NCBI RefSeq assembly: GCF_001894785.1
Contig: NZ_BCWW01000010.1
Location: 62,001-126,000, forward strand
Source: Rhodococcoides fascians NBRC 12155 = LMG 3623
GTDB taxonomy: Bacteria; Actinomycetota; Actinomycetes; Mycobacteriales; Mycobacteriaceae
Direction: 5' to 3'
Length of the DNA stretch: 64,000 nt
Under the pieces are notes generated by a model. It ran no database searches. It was not told the DNA's origin and worked only from the letters and a program-made list of their open reading frames with translations. The position numbers and the translations under genes were made by a program. Below are positions 34,142-42,856 of the stretch, piece after piece (within the stretch, counting starts at the first letter, position 1; the number at the start of each line of letters is the position of its first letter).

Positions 34142-36658
34142 TCATCTGCTCGACCCCTGTGCCGAGTTCTGGATCGGCTCGATTCGAACCGGCACGTTCT
34201 TGTGCCAGGGAGTGCCGAAGAACTTGTCCCGACGAGTGATCGATGTCAACGTGTTGAGAGGCACCCCGACGACTGTCTCGTTGCCGTCACCCGTGGGGTA
34301 GGTGACGCCCATTCCGTTCGGAAGCGACACATGGCCGGCTTGCATCATGTCGCTGACTTCCACCACGGTCGAGGCGCTACCTGTCTCCGTGATCAGCCGA
34401 ACGGTGTCACCTGTGGCCACCCCCATCGATTCCGCATCGGAGGGACACATCCGCAACGCTCCCTCTTTGTCCCGTCGTCTCCATTCGGGATCACGGATAA
34501 TGACGTTGGCGGTGAAAGCTCGTCGCTCACCCGCGGACAGGATGAAGGGGTAGTCGTCGCTGGTGTAGCCCGGTTCTTCTCGGTCGAGCAGCCGCAATTC
34601 CGCGAGCAGCTCCGGTATGGCGGCGTGGATCTTGCCGTCGGGGTGGCGGATGTAGCGCCATGCGTCCTCGTACCGGTCTTCGGTGAAGGTCACGCCCTGC
34701 GGATCGGCGAGAATGGCGTCGAAGAGTTGATCTCCTTGCGCGGCACCGTCTCGGTCGAATCCGGCCCGCCGCGCGGCATCCGGGTTGGCGATGCAGGCGA
34801 GCTGTGCAAGGCCCCAGATCAGCGCCGTGGATTCCTTGCCTACGTCGAGCGTGGCTCCGAGTGTGCGGTACAGGATGTACGGCAGGAGCCCGGCCAATTC
34901 CGGCTTCTGCTCGATGGTCGAGAAGAGTGCCAGGTTGAACGTCGCCGAACCCGTACGTGCCGCCGCACCGAGGGCCGACAGCACGTTGTCGTCCACGACG
35001 CCGAGTCTGTCGATGATCTCGGCGTAGATGTCGGGCTCGGATCGAGTGCCTGCCATCGGCTGCATGAGCGGCACCCGTAGCTGGAACACGTTGTGCGGGA
35101 AGTGAAGAGTGAACAGTGACGCTTCGTACTTCTCGAATTGGCTCGAGGCAGGGAGAACGTAATCGGCCTCCCGCGCTGTCTCGGTGAGTGCGACGTCGAC
35201 CACGACCGTCAGTTCGAGACTGCGCATCGCGCGACGGAATCGGTCGCTGTCCGCCAGGGAGTGCAGAGGATTGGACGAGTCGATCCACATGGCGCGCAGT
35301 CGATCAGGGTGATCGTTCAGTATCTCGTCGGCGATCGAGTTCCCCGGTATGAGGCCGGAGACGATGCGAGCGCCGGTGACCGGTGTGAAGCCCGTCTGAT
35401 ACGGATTACCCATCGTGCGTGCTATCGGATCGGCCACGGCTACCGACACGGAGGAGAAAAAGTTGTTCAGGGCGAGCTGCGCCGCGCGCTCGACGATGCT
35501 GCGAGTCCTGCGATGGCCTCCCATCCGAGTCGTCAACGACCGCACCGCACCTGCACCTGCGCGCATGGCGCGTAGTGCGGCGATTCGACGTGCCGCATCG
35601 AGCGGCGGTCTGTTCTCGCGCGGGATGGGGAACCAGGCACCGGCGAGAGGGAAGACCCACGAATGCATGTGCATACCACCGGGCTTGGCGAAGTTCCCAG
35701 TGAGCACCCACATCAATTTCTGCAGATACGCGCACACCGTGCTGTTGGGGGACTGCTGAATTCCCAGGTCCTCGTACGTCGCGACGCTGCTTGCCCGTCC
35801 GATGCGACGTGCGGCCGCACGAATGTCGTTTTCCGGCACACCGCACCGACGAGCGTAGTCGGTGATGTCCACACTGCGGAGTAGCTCGAGGACGTCGTGC
35901 ACCCCCACGGTGTGGGTCGCGAGCCACTCGTGGGCGATCAGATTCTCCTGCACGAGAGTGGCATCGAGAGCTGCGAGGCACCACGCGTCCGTCCCGGGCT
36001 TCACTTGCAGGTGGTGGTCCGCCAGCTCCGCTGTCTCGCTTCTGCGCGGGTCGATCACGATGATCGACCGCTCCGGATCACGGGCGATCTCTTTGAGTGT
36101 GGGCCGTGCTCGAGCCAGTCCGTGGGACTGCCACGGGTTCTTGCCGACGAACACGGCCACTTCGGAATTCTCGAAGTCGCCTGCGGTGTGACTGCCGTAG
36201 AGCTCACCGTCGACGAACGCTTCACCCGTCTTCTCCTGCGCCAGAGCATTCGACGTGTATTTCGCTCCGACTGCGTGAAACAGGGATCGACCGTAGGCAG
36301 CGCCGAGATGATTGCCCTGTCCGCCGCCACCGTAGAAGAAGATGCGTTCGCCTCCGTGTCGTTCACGAACTGCCCGCAGACGTTCAGCGATCTCGTCGAG
36401 CGCGGTAGTCCAGTCGATCTCCTCGTAGGTGCCGTCCGCACGGCGTCGCAGAGGCGAGTCGATGCGGTGAGCGCCGTTTTGATAACGGTCCAACCGGAGC
36501 GGCTTCTCGCAGGTGTAGCCCTGCGATCCGGGATGATCCTTGTCGCCTCGGATCTTGAGAAGCGCCCTGTCCTCGACCTTCACCTCGATACCGCAATTGC
36601 ACTCGCACAGAATGCATGCCGTCTTCTGCCAGTCGCCGGTGGCGCCGTTCTCGACCAT
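34142..36658 (-). CDS. Molybdopterin (bis-MGD) oxidoreductase, catalytic subunit 1
   Basis: The 838-aa protein belongs to the DMSO-reductase/formate-dehydrogenase superfamily. An N-terminal [4Fe-4S] site has Cys15, 18, 22 and 50 (C-x2-C-x3-C-x27-C). The molybdopterin domain follows (GGGGQGNHLG, VFVGKNPWQSHG, VIDPRRSETAELADHHLQVKPGTD), with the dinucleotide-binding domain at the C-terminus (SAGERRAFTANVI, HVSLPNGMG). By motif alignment with FdhF, the Sec/Cys position falls on Ala140 in NALAQEKTG, so the usual Mo ligand seems missing. No signal peptide, so cytoplasmic. ATG 36658 follows AAAGAGAG. The substrate is unknown; formate dehydrogenase is not assumed. Confidence 0.88.
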   Translation of the reverse strand: MVENGATGDWQKTACILCECNCGIEVKVEDRALLKIRGDKDHPGSQGYTCEKPLRLDRYQNGAHRIDSPLRRRADGTYEEIDWTTALDEIAERLRAVRERHGGERIFFYGGGGQGNHLGAAYGRSLFHAVGAKYTSNALAQEKTGEAFVDGELYGSHTAGDFENSEVAVFVGKNPWQSHGLARARPTLKEIARDPERSIIVIDPRRSETAELADHHLQVKPGTDAWCLAALDATLVQENLIAHEWLATHTVGVHDVLELLRSVDITDYARRCGVPENDIRAAARRIGRASSVATYEDLGIQQSPNSTVCAYLQKLMWVLTGNFAKPGGMHMHSWVFPLAGAWFPIPRENRPPLDAARRIAALRAMRAGAGAVRSLTTRMGGHRRTRSIVERAAQLALNNFFSSVSVAVADPIARTMGNPYQTGFTPVTGARIVSGLIPGNSIADEILNDHPDRLRAMWIDSSNPLHSLADSDRFRRAMRSLELTVVVDVALTETAREADYVLPASSQFEKYEASLFTLHFPHNVFQLRVPLMQPMAGTRSEPDIYAEIIDRLGVVDDNVLSALGAAARTGSATFNLALFSTIEQKPELAGLLPYILYRTLGATLDVGKESTALIWGLAQLACIANPDAARRAGFDRDGAAQGDQLFDAILADPQGVTFTEDRYEDAWRYIRHPDGKIHAAIPELLAELRLLDREEPGYTSDDYPFILSAGERRAFTANVIIRDPEWRRRDKEGALRMCPSDAESMGVATGDTVRLITETGSASTVVEVSDMMQAGHVSLPNGMGVTYPTGDGNETVVGVPLNTLTSITRRDKFFGTPWHKNVPVRIEPIQNSAQGSSR

Positions 36659-36706
36659 GGAGCTCTCTTTTCACTCGTTACATGTCATCGGATGTGATCG
36701 CGCGGG

Positions 36707-37918
36707 TCAGAGCACTGTCGCCGTGACCGTCTCGCCGGCGTCGAGGGAAGGAACTGCACCGTTCAATTCCACGAGATAGCCCGCCTCTCGCGCCGCGCTG
36801 AGCCCGTGCTTTCCCGAGCCGGTGAGCATGGCGATCGACCCGTCGGGGCGTCCGATCGCGAGGTCCAGGGTGTGTCTTCCACACTTCCTGGGTAGTGGAT
36901 GTGCCAACGGCACCCGCAGGGTAGGACGGTTGTCCGGAACCAGGCCCATAGCGCGTCGGAGAATCGGACGCGCGAGAAGCTCGAATGAAGCGTAGGCGGC
37001 AAGGGGGTTTCCAGGAAAGGTCAATAACGTTGTGCCGAAAGCGGTTCCGGCACCTTGGGGTCGCCCGGGCGACATCGCGACGCCGGCGAAGCGCACGCCG
37101 TAGGGCATCAGCGTTTGCTTGACCACCTCGTGATCCCCGGCGCTGACTCCGCCCGATGTGATGACGACGTCTGCACACGCTCCGAGCTCTGCTAGGTGCG
37201 ATCTGAGTTGGTTCACCGAGTCCGGCAAGGCAATACACGCCACGAGTTCGGCACCGCAGTCTTCGACCGCGGCCGACAGGAGTGCCGAGTTGGAGTCGTG
37301 AATACGACCGTGACGCAGAAGAGTGGCAGCGTCGACGATCTCGGCGCCGGTCGACACCACGGCGACCCGGATCCGACGGTGTACGAGAACCCGTCCCAGA
37401 CCGGATGCAGCCAGTAGTCCGATACGCGACGGCGTCAGGACCGTTCCCGCATCGAAGAGGCGCTCCGGAGGCATGACGTCCTCCCCGGTTCTCCGCATAT
37501 TCGCGCCGGCCCTGCTCGGGCTACCGAACACCGCCTCTGTTCCGTCGTACCGGGCATCCTCGACCGGAACCACGGCGTCGGCCCCTGCAGGTATCGGGGC
37601 ACCGGTCATGATGCGGGCAACCGTTCCCGCACGTAATTTTTCTCGTGTTCCATCACCTGCGGCTATCACGCGTGCAACAGGGAGGTGTACGACCGCGTCG
37701 GGTCCGGCACCGACCAGGTCGGCGACGTGCACCGCGTACCCGTCGACTGCGGAGTTGTCGAAGGGCGGAAGTGGGATCGGAGCATCGACCTCCGCGCCGA
37801 GGGCGCGTCCTGCTGCCTGCGACAGGGGCGTCATCACCGTGGGGGTGCGCGAGATCAAGCCGTCGATGAGCGCACGATGTTCTTCCACCGTCCGCAGGCC
37901 GGGTACCGACCGCATCAT
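36707..37918 (-). CDS. moeA: Molybdopterin molybdenumtransferase, canonical
   Basis: The 403-aa MoeA has canonical motifs: FDNSAVDGYAV, MTGAPIPAGADAVVPVED, STGAEIV, SGGVSAGDHEVV and FPGNPLAAYASFE. It catalyses molybdate insertion into molybdopterin. It lies 48 bases upstream of the molybdoenzyme at 34142 on the same strand, so the two form an operon. The other MoeA at 32826 is its paralogue. No moaA, moaC or mob genes are in the window, so the cofactor backbone comes from elsewhere. Confidence 0.92.
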   Translation of the reverse strand: MMRSVPGLRTVEEHRALIDGLISRTPTVMTPLSQAAGRALGAEVDAPIPLPPFDNSAVDGYAVHVADLVGAGPDAVVHLPVARVIAAGDGTREKLRAGTVARIMTGAPIPAGADAVVPVEDARYDGTEAVFGSPSRAGANMRRTGEDVMPPERLFDAGTVLTPSRIGLLAASGLGRVLVHRRIRVAVVSTGAEIVDAATLLRHGRIHDSNSALLSAAVEDCGAELVACIALPDSVNQLRSHLAELGACADVVITSGGVSAGDHEVVKQTLMPYGVRFAGVAMSPGRPQGAGTAFGTTLLTFPGNPLAAYASFELLARPILRRAMGLVPDNRPTLRVPLAHPLPRKCGRHTLDLAIGRPDGSIAMLTGSGKHGLSAAREAGYLVELNGAVPSLDAGETVTATVL

Positions 37919-38067
37919 GAGCGCAGGAAGTCGATGACGACCGCAGTCGAAAGATGGATGTCATCGATGTACGTCACGAGCCCCAAGTCCTATGCATTCC
38001 GTCATAGTACAGAGGATCGTCTGCGGCGCAACGAACTTCGGTAGAACGGCCGAAATGCCGTGTGAAG

Positions 38068-38081
38068 TGTGCGCGTGCACA
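38068..38081. promoter_or_regulatory. TGTGC-GCGT-GCACA inverted repeat (site 3)
   Basis: This is identical to site 2. It is located in the 350-base region between the divergent moeA (start 37918) and second molybdoenzyme (start 38269). The CATCGATGTACG block lies at 37962-37973, about 45 bases before the moeA start. Nothing else in this intergenic region is recognised. Confidence 0.55.
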
Positions 38082-38268
38082 ATGATTCCGGCGGAGGTAT
38101 GTACTCCCGTACCTTGTCGTCGATACCCGATCGCGCGACACTCGCCATCACGGCCGATCGCAGTCGAGGCATCGAAATCGTTTCATCACCTCCTCATTCG
38201 ACTGCACACCGACTCGATTGTGCAGCAGGCGTACTATGCAGTTCCACATACAATTACTGGAGACGAAT

Positions 38269-40515
38269 GTGACGGACGAGAGCAGTGTGGACTGGAAGAA
38301 GACCGCCTGCATTCTGTGCGAAAACAACTGTGGTATCACCGTTTCCACGGAAGGTCGGAGGATCGCCAAGATTCGTGGCGACAAGGACCACCCCAAGTCG
38401 CTCGGATACACCTGCAACAAAGCGCTCAGGCTGGACCACTACCAGAACGGCGGGTCGCGACTGGATACTCCGATGCGACGCGAGGCCGACGGCACGTACA
38501 TGCCGGTCGACTGGGATACGGCGATCGCAGAGATCGCACGGCGTCTGGGCTCCGTTCGTGACAAGCACGGCGGTGAGAGCATCTTCTTCTGTGGCGGCGG
38601 CGGACAGGGAAATCATCTGGGCGGTGCCTACGCCGGTGCGCTGATGCGCGGACTGGGTGCGCGGTATCGATCGAACGCCATCGCGCAGGAGAAGACCGGA
38701 GAGGCGTGGGTCGACGCGCACCTCACAGGTAGCCACACTGTGGGTGATTTCGACCGTGCGCAGGTCAGTGTGTTTCTCGGCAAGAATCCGTGGCAGTCGC
38801 ACGGTGTCGCCCGAGCTCGTACCGTGCTGCAGGAGATCGGCAAAGACCCCCTCAGGTCGATGATCGTCCTGGATCCGGTGCGAACGGAAACTGCAGAGCG
38901 CGCCGACATACATCTACAGATCAAGCCGGGAACCGACGCGTGGTGCCTTGCAGCCATTTTGGCGATCATCGTCGATAACGGGATGATGGACCACGCCTTC
39001 CTGCACGAGAACACAGCTGGTGTCGAACAGGTAGTGGCCGCAGTTCACGGACTCGACGTTTCGGCCTACGCAGGTGTGTGCGGAGTGGACGAGTCCGCGA
39101 TCAGGCGCGCGGCGCATCTCATCGGGACAGCGGACAGCGTCTCGATCTACGAGGATCTCGGAGTCCAGCAGAGCCCCAACAGCACCTTGGTCTCCTACCT
39201 CGAGAAGCTCATCTGGCTCGTCACCGGAAATTTCGCGAAAAGTGGTGCCATGCATAATCACTCGTGGCTCGCACCATTGTTGAACTACTCACTCGACGTC
39301 AAAAGCACACCGGTTCACGGTACGCCGATGTTCGGTGGGTTGGTTCCGGGTAACGCCATCGCAGAGGAGGTGTCGAACAACCACCCCGCGAGGTTCCGGG
39401 CAATGGTGATCGAGTCGTCCAACCCTGCGCATTCGATGGCCGACTCTGCAAGCTTTCGCACAGCGATGGACGAACTCGAATTCAGCCTGGTGATCGACGT
39501 TGCGATGACCGAGACTGCACGACGCGCCGATTACGTGCTTCCCGCGTCCAGTCAGTTCGAGAAATGGGAGGCGACGTTCTTCTGTCTCGAATACCCGCGC
39601 AACAGCTTTCAGTTGCGGGCACCGATACTCGACCCATTGCCGGGAACGTTGCCCGAACCCGAGATCTATGCACGATTGATCAACGAATTGGGCTTGGTGA
39701 AACCCCGCTGGATCATCTTGCTGCGTGGGGCGCTCAAGCTGGGCCACAAGGTGTACGCAGCAACGTTTCTTGCCTTGCTCGGGCTCGACAAGAAGTCCGT
39801 CCCGGTCGCCGCGTACCTGCTCTACGCAACGCTCGGCCCCACGCTCCCGAACGGCGCGACATCGGCTGCGGCGCTGTGGGCGCTGTCCCACAAGATCTAC
39901 CGCGAGCACCCCCGATCGGTCCGCGCAGCGGGCCATCGCAATGCCGAAGCCTTGTTCGCCGCAATTCTGGAGAACCGATCAGGCGTCGAGATGACCGTCG
40001 ACGACCTCGACGGCGGAGCGTGGGACTATGTTCCCGCCGCCAACAGACCTATACAGCTGGCCATCGCACCCCTGCTGGGCTCCTTGAGAAACCTGAAGAA
40101 CAGCGATCCGTCTCACACCAGCGATGACTTCCCTTTCGTACTCTCCGCAGGCGAACGTCGCGCGTTCACTGCGAACACCATTTTTCGGGACGACACCTGG
40201 CGCAAACGGGGCGGGAACGGTGCATTGCGTATCTGCCCGGTCGACGCCGAGGCGCTCGGACTGTCCGAAGGCTGCAGTGCCAAGATCACGACCGCCAAGG
40301 GGTCGGCCGTGGCACAGGTCGAGATCACGAACACGATGCAACCCGGCCATATCTCCCTTCCCAACGGCTTCGGACTCGACCTTCCCGGTTCCGCGGCCCG
40401 CGTCGGAGTTGCACCCAACGAATTGACCGATGCCGCTCGCCGCGACGAGTTTTCCGCGACTCCGTGGCACAAGCACGTGCCCGCGCGCGTGGACGCAATG
40501 CCCGCCCTGGAGTGA
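38269..40515 (+). CDS. Molybdopterin (bis-MGD) oxidoreductase, catalytic subunit 2
   Basis: The 748-aa protein is a paralogue of the enzyme at 34142. It has [4Fe-4S] ligands Cys14, 17, 21 and 49, GGGGQGNHLGGAY, FLGKNPWQSHGVARAR and the C-terminal dinucleotide-binding SAGERRAFTANTI and HISLPNGFG. The segment aligned with the Mo-ligand site reads NAIAQEKTG (Ala139), as in the paralogue. GTG 38269 has GGAG six bases upstream and gives the same N-terminal length as subunit 1. It is about 90 residues shorter, mainly in the middle (residues ~340-380). A molbindin gene follows. Electron partner and substrate are unknown. Confidence 0.88.
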   Translation: MTDESSVDWKKTACILCENNCGITVSTEGRRIAKIRGDKDHPKSLGYTCNKALRLDHYQNGGSRLDTPMRREADGTYMPVDWDTAIAEIARRLGSVRDKHGGESIFFCGGGGQGNHLGGAYAGALMRGLGARYRSNAIAQEKTGEAWVDAHLTGSHTVGDFDRAQVSVFLGKNPWQSHGVARARTVLQEIGKDPLRSMIVLDPVRTETAERADIHLQIKPGTDAWCLAAILAIIVDNGMMDHAFLHENTAGVEQVVAAVHGLDVSAYAGVCGVDESAIRRAAHLIGTADSVSIYEDLGVQQSPNSTLVSYLEKLIWLVTGNFAKSGAMHNHSWLAPLLNYSLDVKSTPVHGTPMFGGLVPGNAIAEEVSNNHPARFRAMVIESSNPAHSMADSASFRTAMDELEFSLVIDVAMTETARRADYVLPASSQFEKWEATFFCLEYPRNSFQLRAPILDPLPGTLPEPEIYARLINELGLVKPRWIILLRGALKLGHKVYAATFLALLGLDKKSVPVAAYLLYATLGPTLPNGATSAAALWALSHKIYREHPRSVRAAGHRNAEALFAAILENRSGVEMTVDDLDGGAWDYVPAANRPIQLAIAPLLGSLRNLKNSDPSHTSDDFPFVLSAGERRAFTANTIFRDDTWRKRGGNGALRICPVDAEALGLSEGCSAKITTAKGSAVAQVEITNTMQPGHISLPNGFGLDLPGSAARVGVAPNELTDAARRDEFSATPWHKHVPARVDAMPALE

Positions 40516-40636
40516 GCAGGGGGGCTCGGCAGTGCGGGTCGGACAGCACCGAAGAATGCAGACGCTGTGTGGCACCTCCAGTATCGTTCGCTTCGCTCGA
40601 CCATTCATGAACTACTTTTCACATGGAGGAACCATC

Positions 40637-40849
40637 GTGCGACTGTCCACCCGCAATCAGCTCGTCGGCACCATCACCGAGGTCACGCTCGGCAGTGTGA
40701 TGGCGACGGTGAAGGTTCGTCTCGACGGCAGCGACCAGACAGTCACCTCCTCGATCACCCGCGAGGCCGCCGAGGAGCTCGGGCTCGCGGTGGGGCAGCA
40801 GGCAACCGCGTTCGTCAAATCCACCGAGGTGACGATCGGCGTCGAGTGA
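40637..40849 (+). CDS. mop: Molbindin (Mop/TOBE-domain molybdate-binding protein)
   Basis: This 70-aa protein consists of one Mop domain (STRNQLVGTITEVTLGSVMA ... TSSITREAAEELGLAVGQQ ... FVKSTEVTIG), the size of stand-alone molbindins that assemble into hexamers storing molybdate or tungstate. GTG 40637 has GGAGGA six bases upstream; the longer open frame upstream is a shadow. It follows the second molybdoenzyme after 121 bases, consistent with Mo supply for this cluster. Confidence 0.9.
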   Translation: MRLSTRNQLVGTITEVTLGSVMATVKVRLDGSDQTVTSSITREAAEELGLAVGQQATAFVKSTEVTIGVE

Positions 40850-40862
40850 GAAGTCCAGCGGG

Positions 40863-41267
40863 TCAGTCCATCTTGTCGGTCGCAGTGTTCGACGCCATCT
40901 CGGCGGCGAATTCCTTAGCCATGGCCCGGGAGAGTGCCTGTGCCGCCGACAGCGGACGCACCATGACGGTGAAGTCGTCGATCAGGCCGTCGGAATCGAG
41001 GTGCAGGATGTCGCAGCCATGGACGGTCACATCGTCGATGCGGGCCTCGAAGAACAGGACGTGATCGCGACCGCCGATGTCTTCGACAGTTCGGACGTAT
41101 CGCAAGTCGCGGAACACCCGCGTGACGGCCCGCAGGATCGCCGCGGTCATCGGTTTGCCGTGGTACGGCTTGAACGCAACTGGCGAGCTGAAGACGACGT
41201 CGTCAGCAAGGGTGGAGGCCATGGCGTCGTGGTCGTTCGCCTCGACGGCTTGTCGGAACCGCTGCAC
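40863..41267 (-). CDS. SnoaL/NTF2-like domain protein
   Basis: The 134-aa protein fits the NTF2/SnoaL fold: MQRFRQAVEANDHDAMASTLADDVVFSSPVAFKPYHGK and then VLFFEARIDDVTVHGCDILHLDSDGLIDDF. Members are small cytoplasmic isomerases, cyclases or ligand binders; the actual role cannot be read from the sequence. It is convergent with the molbindin gene (13 bases apart) and lies upstream of the PadR gene's 3' end. Confidence 0.82.
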   Translation of the reverse strand: MQRFRQAVEANDHDAMASTLADDVVFSSPVAFKPYHGKPMTAAILRAVTRVFRDLRYVRTVEDIGGRDHVLFFEARIDDVTVHGCDILHLDSDGLIDDFTVMVRPLSAAQALSRAMAKEFAAEMASNTATDKMD

Positions 41268-41355
41268 GCGTCATCTCCTGAGTAGGGTCGGACCCGGGTT
41301 CGGGTGTTATCGCGAACGATACACAACTTTGTGACTATTGATCGGGTAATGGCGG

Positions 41356-41916
41356 TCAGCGTCGACCAGCGCGGACCTCGAGTACGTCGAGAATCCGGGC
41401 ACCCCAGCGGAGAGATTCTTCCTCGAACATTCGTCCTCGCATCAGGGTGAGGTATGGGCCGATGCGATCTGCGGTCGTCAGGAAGTCGGTCTCGGTGCGT
41501 CCGTCGAGCAGGCGGTGCGCCATCCGGTCGTACCTGGCCAGTTTGTCGCGTGAGAGCTGCATCCGTTCGCGGATCGCGGCAGTCATCGGCTCGAGGTCGC
41601 CGGCCTCCAGTGCGTGCACTGCCAACAGGTGCTCGTCGCGAATCGCGGGAAGCTTCGGGCGGCGGTGGCTGACCTGGCGCAGCGCCGCACGACCCTTGTC
41701 GGTCAGGCTGAACAGCTTCTTGTTGGGGCGACCGTCCTGCTCTACCAGTCTCGCGGTGATCACCTCGTCTCGATCCATTCGATCGAGCTCGCGGTAGAGC
41801 TGTTGAGGAGTGGCAGTCCAGAAGTTGGCGACCGTTGCATCGAACGCCTTGGACAAGTCGTAGCCGGACAGCTCCCCGTCGACCAGTGCGGCGAGCACGG
41901 CATCACGTAGGGACAT
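41356..41916 (-). CDS. PadR-family transcriptional regulator
   Basis: The 186-aa protein has the PadR winged helix (LRDAVLAALVDGELSGYDLSKAFD ... TPQQLYRELDRMDRDEVITARLV ... KKLFSLTDKGRAAL) and the vir-like C-terminal helical domain for dimerisation. ATG 41916 is the family start. It is divergent from the SGNH hydrolase gene, with a possible operator at 41956-41975 between them, so it probably represses that gene and itself. Confidence 0.9.
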   Translation of the reverse strand: MSLRDAVLAALVDGELSGYDLSKAFDATVANFWTATPQQLYRELDRMDRDEVITARLVEQDGRPNKKLFSLTDKGRAALRQVSHRRPKLPAIRDEHLLAVHALEAGDLEPMTAAIRERMQLSRDKLARYDRMAHRLLDGRTETDFLTTADRIGPYLTLMRGRMFEEESLRWGARILDVLEVRAGRR

Positions 41917-41955
41917 GATCCGGCACAGTACCCGTCGCGCAGGAAAAGCGTCTTC

Positions 41956-41975
41956 ATGCACAACTTGTTGTATAT
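41956..41975. promoter_or_regulatory. Imperfect inverted repeat, candidate PadR operator
   Basis: AT-N2-ACAA-CTTG-TTGT-N2-AT lies 40 bases before the PadR start and 24 before the hydrolase start. PadR operators are typically short AT-flanked repeats of this kind. Confidence 0.4.
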
Positions 41976-41998
41976 TTCTGCTCGACGAAGGAGCGGTG

Positions 41999-42778
41999 AT
42001 GGAGAACCGAGAAGGTCAGTTGCGGTACGTAGCTCTCGGTGACAGTCAGACGGAGGGGCTGAACGACGGCGACGACATGGCGGGCTTTCGTGGCTGGGCC
42101 GATCGGCTCGCCGAGCACATGGCCGAGAGCGACGACACGGTCGTGTACGCGAACCTCGCGGTGCGTGGTCGCAAAGCTGCTGAGGTCAGAGCAGAGCAAT
42201 TGCCCGCCGCCGTGGCGTTGCGACCCACCGTCGCGTCCGTCGCTGCCGGCGTCAACGACATCTTGCGACCCCATTTCGATGCGCGCACTGTGGCCGGTGA
42301 GCTGGGCACAATGTTCGGCGCGCTGCGAGCGGCCGACTGCACCGTGATCACCATGACGTTTCCCCGCCTCGCACACCCCGTCCCCGGTCGAGCGATCATC
42401 GCGAAGCGTATGACCGAGCTGAACGCCGAGATTCGGACGGCTGCAGAAGAATTCGGTGTCATAGTAATTGATCTTGAGAAGCATGACGTGGCATCGGATC
42501 CGCGTCTGTGGAGCTGGGACCGCTTGCATCTGAACGAGAAAGGACACGCGCGGCTCGCCGCGGCCGCCGCATTCGCTCTCGGCCTGCCGGGTGCCACCGA
42601 CGCATGGGATCGTCCTCTGGCCCCACTCGGGCGCCCACATCTGGTCTCCCGGGTTCGCGGCGACCTGAACTGGGCCGGAATGTTCCTTGCGCCGTGGTTG
42701 ACTCGCCGCGTCCGTAGGCGCTCCTCGGGCGACAGTCGGACGGCAAAACGGCCCCAGCTGCTGTCGGTAGGCGGGTAG
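41999..42778 (+). CDS. SGNH/GDSL-type hydrolase
   Basis: This 259-aa esterase-like protein has block I ALGDSQTEG (Ser nucleophile), block II NLAVRG, block III GVNDI and block V WDRLHLNEKGH (Asp/His). It has no signal peptide, so is probably cytoplasmic and acts on acyl esters. The C-terminal ~50 residues are basic. ATG 41999 has AAGGAG upstream. Confidence 0.9.
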   Translation: MENREGQLRYVALGDSQTEGLNDGDDMAGFRGWADRLAEHMAESDDTVVYANLAVRGRKAAEVRAEQLPAAVALRPTVASVAAGVNDILRPHFDARTVAGELGTMFGALRAADCTVITMTFPRLAHPVPGRAIIAKRMTELNAEIRTAAEEFGVIVIDLEKHDVASDPRLWSWDRLHLNEKGHARLAAAAAFALGLPGATDAWDRPLAPLGRPHLVSRVRGDLNWAGMFLAPWLTRRVRRRSSGDSRTAKRPQLLSVGG

Positions 42779-42856
42779 GGATGTCGACTTGCGGGCACCG
42801 CAAGGTCAGGGCGACAGTTGTCCGAGCTTCACGCTGCACAAACAGTGAGCAGATCT

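Noticed and set aside
34142-40515. Calling the two molybdoenzymes formate dehydrogenases
   Set aside because: No Sec/Cys is visible at the ligand site and no iron-sulfur, cytochrome or diaphorase subunits accompany them, so the substrate is left open.
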